From Thiotrichales bacterium (GTDB lineage Bacteria > Pseudomonadota > Gammaproteobacteria > Thiomicrospirales > Thiomicrospiraceae): a stretch of DNA of 48,700 nucleotides. Made by a program: the position numbers and the translations under genes. Positions 45,419 to 48,700 of this stretch are shown here, one piece after another. The stretch spans positions 1 through 48,700 of the forward strand of contig JAEMQD010000059.1 in NCBI GenBank assembly GCA_022759035.1, read 5' to 3'. How positions within the stretch are numbered: the first letter of the stretch is position 1; each line of letters begins with the position of its first letter. The notes under the pieces were generated by a model. The model saw nothing but the letters and a program-made list of their open reading frames with translations, made no database searches and was not told the origin of the DNA.

Positions 45419-45477
45419 TATTGAATAACAGGATGCGCTTATTTCTTATAGAATAGGGCAAATTTTAAGGAGAAGTT

Positions 45478-45948
45478 ATGTTGTTGCGTTATGTTGTGGG
45501 GTTGTTCGCCTTGTGTGTTGCGCTGCCAGTAATGGCAATGGATGCCGAATTTGTCGATCTTTCAGGTAAAAAAGTAAAACTGTCAGATTATCGTGGTAAA
45601 TGGGTGGTGGTAAATTATTGGGCGACATGGTGTCCGCCTTGTGTTAAAGAAATTCCTGAACTCGCCACTTTTCACGAAGCGCACCGCAATAAAGATGCGG
45701 TTGTTTTGGGGGTTAATCATCAAGACAATGATCCTGACGAGGTGAAAAAATTTATGGATGGTTATTTAGCTACTTATCCTATTCTACGCACTGAAGGAAG
45801 CTTAAGTAATCGCACCCCATTCGGTACGTTAAAAGGATTGCCAACGACTTTTATGATTACACCAGACGGCGAGTTGATCGCGGCACGTACGGGCATTGTT
45901 GACCAAGCAACGCTCGAGAAGTTTATTAAAGACAATAGCCAAAAATAG
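45478..45948 (+). CDS. TlpA/ResA-like periplasmic thioredoxin
   Basis: This 156-residue protein has a signal peptide (residues 1-20, ending PVMAMDAE) and a thioredoxin-fold domain with a CPPC active site (Cys52, Cys55) in NYWATWCPPCVKEIPEL. The cis-Pro loop GLPTTFMITPDGE is present. TlpA/ResA proteins are membrane-anchored or periplasmic dithiol reductants, for example in cytochrome c maturation. Here it starts a gene group that continues with a second thioredoxin-fold protein, a TolC-type channel and an adaptor. The start has a strong AAGGAG ribosome site, which decides the ATG. Confidence 0.85.
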   Translation: MLLRYVVGLFALCVALPVMAMDAEFVDLSGKKVKLSDYRGKWVVVNYWATWCPPCVKEIPELATFHEAHRNKDAVVLGVNHQDNDPDEVKKFMDGYLATYPILRTEGSLSNRTPFGTLKGLPTTFMITPDGELIAARTGIVDQATLEKFIKDNSQK

Positions 45949-45992
45949 TAATACAATCCTGAGCGAACGTATTCAAAATAAGAGGAAATGAT

Positions 45993-46505
45993 ATGAAACG
46001 TCTCATTGCATTGTGCTTAACAACTTTTTTAGCAGTTTCTGTTGCTTATGCGGATAAATCAAAAGGCTTCTTTCAAGAAAGTTTTGGTAATTATCAAGAT
46101 GAATTGAAAACAGCGAAACAAGACGGAAAAGACGGTGTTTTTGTCTTCTTTATGATGGACGAATGCCCTTTTTGCGACAAAATGGAAAAGACAATTCTGT
46201 CACAACCAGATGTACAAGCCTATTTTAAACAGCATTTTTCAAACTTTATTTTTGATATTGAAGGTGATGTTGAAGTCACCGACTTTATGGGTAAAGTGAA
46301 AAAGCAAAAAGAGATTGCAGAAAAAGATTTTCGAGTACGGGCAACGCCTGTGATGATCTTTTTTGATTTAACAGGTAAGCCAGTAGCGCGTTATACAGGT
46401 GCAACACGTAATAAAGAAGAAATGTTATTACTTGGTAAATTTGTGGTTGAGAAACAATATGAAAAAATGACATTTGAGCAATACAAGCGTCAAGCTAAGG
46501 AGTAA
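45993..46505 (+). CDS. thioredoxin-fold periplasmic protein (SoxW-like)
   Basis: This 170-residue protein has a signal peptide (residues 1-20, VSVAYADK) and a thioredoxin-like domain with a CPFC active site (Cys58, Cys61) in FFMMDECPFCDKMEKTIL. VRATPVMIFFDLTGKPVARY carries the cis-Pro. The pattern (EEMLLLGKFV end) matches SoxW/DUF255-related thioredoxins. It is 44 bp after the TlpA-like gene and 5 bp before the TolC-type gene, so it is probably co-transcribed. It may keep Cys residues of an exported partner reduced; that is inference. Confidence 0.82.
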   Translation: MKRLIALCLTTFLAVSVAYADKSKGFFQESFGNYQDELKTAKQDGKDGVFVFFMMDECPFCDKMEKTILSQPDVQAYFKQHFSNFIFDIEGDVEVTDFMGKVKKQKEIAEKDFRVRATPVMIFFDLTGKPVARYTGATRNKEEMLLLGKFVVEKQYEKMTFEQYKRQAKE

Positions 46506-46510
46506 TCAAA

Positions 46511-47785
46511 ATGGCTAAGTCCGTTTTTTTTCCTGGGCTTCTATTTGCCTCATTTTTGTCTTTTTTTGCCCCTGTAGAAAGTGCTGAAGCACCGAAGCGC
46601 TTACCAGAGCCGCTGACACTGTCTGCGGCTTTAGCTATTGCTGCAGAGCAAGATCCTAATGTCATGTTGGCACAAGCACGCACAGCTTCAGCGCTTGCTG
46701 ATCAAGCAAGTGCGGATTCTGAAGATCGTTTTAAAATGCGTTTTGACGGTGGGTTAGTTCGTCGAGAGTTTAATGGTCGAGAAGAAGATTACAATAATGC
46801 CTACCTTACATTGCAGAAACAACTTTATGATTTTGATCGGACGCAGTTAGCGCAATCTGCATCAGAAACACAGGTATTGGCGAATCAAGCATTAGAAAAA
46901 TATGCCGTGCGCCAATACCGACAAGCGGTTATTGATGCTTTTTATGCTGTGTTACTCGCTGATGCTAACTATGCGGTTGAAAATGAGCAGCTGGCGATTG
47001 AATATGTCAATTTGGATAATGCGCGTGATGAAGCAGCCGTAGGCAAAGTTTCTGCATTAGATTTATTGGCATTAGAGGCACCTTATCAACGCACAGTTTT
47101 GCGTCGAACGATTGCCGAAAATAATCAGAGAAATACACGAGCCGCGCTTGCAGAGTTGTTGGGTTATCCTAATTTGCTACCCGAAACATTGGAAGCACCA
47201 GATAATGCATCGTTGAAAAAACGTAAGCTTGAAGAAATTAACCTGTTGCAAGAAAAAGCCTTGACCAACAACTTAGAGCTTAAAGCGGCGAATTTGCAGG
47301 TTCAGGCCGCTGAGTTAAAAGTGCAAGCGGCAGATAAGTTAAATATGCCACGTATTGATGCGATTGGTAGAGCGGGTTGGCATAACAATGTAGAAACTTT
47401 GTATGAAGGACGTTGGCGTGCTGATTTGGCGTTATCTATGCCTATTTTTGATGGTGGCTACAAAGATGCACAAGTAGATAAAGCTAAAGCGGAGCTTATT
47501 AAAGCAAGGGCGCAACGCTCGGCTTTAGAAAGACAAATTCGCCAGGCTGTGTTAGAAACCGCACTTCAAATTGAAACCCTGAAAACTCGGAGTACACAAG
47601 TAAAAGTAGCGGGCGATTATGCAGATAGTTACTTAGATAAAAGTCGTACTGAGTATCAGTTTGAACGAAAAACCGATTTAGGTGATTCTATGGTGCGCGC
47701 AACGAAGGTGGAATTTGAAGCGCTACAGTTAGAGCGTGATCGTATTCTGTTGTGGGAACAACTACATAAATTATTAGGGGAATAA
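46511..47785 (+). CDS. TolC-family outer-membrane channel protein
   Basis: This 424-residue protein has a signal peptide (residues about 1-25) and two OEP repeats. Features are LTLSAALAIAAEQDPNVMLAQA near the start, LQKQLYDFDRTQLAQSASE, GKVSALDLLALEAPYQRTVLR, and NNLELKAANLQVQAAELKVQ beginning repeat two. The C-terminal repeat ends DLGDSMVRATKVEFEALQLE. It differs from the metal-efflux channel at 8650 and belongs to the same broad family. It lies 1 bp before the mini-adaptor gene. Confidence 0.85.
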   Translation: MAKSVFFPGLLFASFLSFFAPVESAEAPKRLPEPLTLSAALAIAAEQDPNVMLAQARTASALADQASADSEDRFKMRFDGGLVRREFNGREEDYNNAYLTLQKQLYDFDRTQLAQSASETQVLANQALEKYAVRQYRQAVIDAFYAVLLADANYAVENEQLAIEYVNLDNARDEAAVGKVSALDLLALEAPYQRTVLRRTIAENNQRNTRAALAELLGYPNLLPETLEAPDNASLKKRKLEEINLLQEKALTNNLELKAANLQVQAAELKVQAADKLNMPRIDAIGRAGWHNNVETLYEGRWRADLALSMPIFDGGYKDAQVDKAKAELIKARAQRSALERQIRQAVLETALQIETLKTRSTQVKVAGDYADSYLDKSRTEYQFERKTDLGDSMVRATKVEFEALQLERDRILLWEQLHKLLGE

Positions 47786-47786
47786 T

Positions 47787-48287
47787 ATGCTTCGTATGCC
47801 AAATATTTTATTGACATTATTTATCTTATTGGTGGCGTCAACAAATAGCTTCGCGGCAACAATTGGTGCACTTGTTGATGGTCAGATTGTATTACTGCAA
47901 GTGAAAGAAGGTGACCAAGTTAAGAAAGGACAGCCTTTGCTTGAAATTGATAGCCGAGCGATTCGTGCGCATATTGCCCAGCTTAAGGCCAAGCTGCATT
48001 TTGCCGAACTCGAGTTGAAAGATGCTAAAACAGACTTTGATGCCGAAAAGGCGTTGTTTGATCAAACAACGACAGCAAAGCGTCGCTTTGATGCAGCGAT
48101 TTTAGTGAAAGACAGAGCGTCGGCGAAGGTAGATGTGTTACGTAATGAACTGAACGAGGCGCAAAGCAAATTAGATTATTATGTTATTGTTTCGCCTATT
48201 GATGGCGTCGTGCGCAAGCTTTGGGTTGCCTTGGGTGATACCGTTTTTCATGAAAATCAGAAAATGATCGAGCTTGAGGCGAAATGA
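47787..48287 (+). CDS. miniature HlyD-type periplasmic adaptor
   Basis: This 166-residue protein has a signal peptide and only two parts of a membrane-fusion protein: lipoyl halves (ATIGALVDGQIVLLQVKEGD at residues 24-43 and YYVIVSPIDGVVRKLWVALG near 130-150) and a helical hairpin (about 60-130, Lys/Ala/Glu-rich). The beta-barrel and membrane-proximal domains of normal adaptors are missing, although the sequence is intact at both ends. It follows the TolC-type gene by 1 bp and its stop overlaps the next ATG. No inner-membrane transporter lies between here and the window end, so the inner-membrane partner must be elsewhere. Confidence 0.75.
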   Translation: MLRMPNILLTLFILLVASTNSFAATIGALVDGQIVLLQVKEGDQVKKGQPLLEIDSRAIRAHIAQLKAKLHFAELELKDAKTDFDAEKALFDQTTTAKRRFDAAILVKDRASAKVDVLRNELNEAQSKLDYYVIVSPIDGVVRKLWVALGDTVFHENQKMIELEAK

Positions 48288-48580
48288 ACAATATGACTAA
48301 ATTGCGCGTAAAAATTGCCTTTATGCGCCAATATTGGCGATTGGCGATTCACTTAATCCTAAAAACAAAGCACTTTGGTGTCAATAATCAGTGGTGGTCA
48401 AGCCATCCATCTCCAGTAGGTTGGTCTTGTGGGCAGCGCCTGTGGGGTATCGTTACCTTATTGCCGATTTGGCGTAATTATCAGTCAATGATGGTGCGTA
48501 GTTGTTTGGGTTGGATTCCTGGCGATGATGCTGATGCGTTGGGTTTTAGTGAATCTATTTTAGGTAGAAAGCATGTCTAA
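48284..48580 (+). CDS. 98-residue Trp-rich protein, unknown
   Basis: This 98-residue protein is basic at the N-terminus (MTKLRVKIAFMRQYWRLAIHLI) and rich in Trp (seven residues), with two Cys in GWSCGQRL and VRSCLGW. No signal peptide or clear membrane helix is present. The start shares an ATGA with the mini-adaptor stop, which argues for a real co-translated gene. ATG 48293 is an alternative start. Repeat copy C begins 6 bp after the stop, so an insertion may have cut or replaced the original 3' end. I do not recognise it. Confidence 0.55.
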   Translation: MNNMTKLRVKIAFMRQYWRLAIHLILKTKHFGVNNQWWSSHPSPVGWSCGQRLWGIVTLLPIWRNYQSMMVRSCLGWIPGDDADALGFSESILGRKHV

Positions 48581-48586
48581 TCATTT

Positions 48587-48700
48587 GGGCATCTCTAAAA
48601 ACCCAATGGGTAGGAAGTCTGAAGGAAGGGGTTGCTAAAAATAGCATGTAACACAGTGATAAACCCCCTTCTTTCAGCTAAAAAATAAACTTGAGAAGTC
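48587..48700 (+). repeat. MITE-like palindromic repeat, copy C (cut by window end)
   Basis: This 114-bp part of the same repeat is in the orientation of copy B. The left end GGGCATCTCTAAAAACCC and the hairpin CTGAAGGAAGGGGTT (48619-48633) with AACCCCCTTCTTTCAG (48662-48677) are present. The flank to the left is ATTT. The right end and target duplication are outside the window. Confidence 0.85.

Noticed and set aside
45421-45454. TTGAAT and TAGAAT as a promoter for the TlpA-like gene
   Set aside because: The spacing is 22 bp, too wide for a normal sigma-70 promoter.

Overview
This window reads as ordinary chromosome of a gammaproteobacterium with moderately AT-rich DNA (by eye, not counted). 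The main evidence is the block ubiI-like / ubiH / pepP / ygfB on the minus strand facing zapA / 6S RNA / 5-formyltetrahydrofolate cyclo-ligase on the plus strand, which is the classic gammaproteobacterial arrangement. accA-tilS, purM-purN, dcd, hda, clpA-clpS, rluB and a monomeric isocitrate dehydrogenase fit the same picture. I cannot name the genus. I see no phage, CRISPR array, plasmid gene, rRNA or tRNA.

Layout. 1-2580: a small lipoprotein, an ArsR-rhodanese fusion regulator, a secreted alpha/beta hydrolase with a clear terminator, and a decayed persulfide-dioxygenase-like metallo-beta-lactamase gene. 2581-8618: a DUF3147 membrane protein, then a tightly overlapping MoxR / DUF58 / VWA / VWA-TPR / BatD-like operon. 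8650-17639: a heavy-metal efflux operon with outer-membrane channel, lipoprotein adaptor, two tandem CzcA-type RND pumps and a PII-like signalling protein. 17605-26777 (minus strand): clpA, clpS, a CbpA-like co-chaperone, icd, DUF1841, two unknown genes, PhoH/PIN ATPase and a Bcp peroxiredoxin. 27058-33184: YciO-like protein, RluB, a c-type cytochrome (opposite strand), YcaO, accA, tilS. 33210-39755 (minus): LysR regulator, gcvH, a potassium-channel-like gene, two ubiquinone hydroxylases, pepP, ygfB. 39822-42152: zapA, 6S RNA, 5-FCL, an iron-type alcohol dehydrogenase. 42171-45246: dcd, purN, purM (minus) and hda (plus). 45478-48580: two periplasmic thioredoxin-fold proteins, a TolC-family channel, a miniature HlyD-type adaptor and a 98-residue unknown.

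The least expected structure is a family of about 149-bp palindromic repeats present three times (26813-26960, 45270-45418, and 48587 to the window end). They have terminal inverted repeats, a 4-bp AATA/TATT target duplication at both complete copies, and an internal hairpin in which paired bases have changed together between copies. This looks like a MITE-type non-autonomous mobile element; no transposase is in the window.

Other points worth attention are the twin RND pumps co-transcribed with a PII-like protein, a potassium-channel gene sitting where gcvT is found in E. coli (between ubiI and gcvH) with translational overlap on both sides, the mini-adaptor export cluster at the right end, and several enzymes lacking a usual family residue (Bcp without the resolving Cys, an iron-ADH with one metal His replaced, a BatA-like VWA protein with an altered MIDAS motif, Hda without a clear clamp-binding motif).
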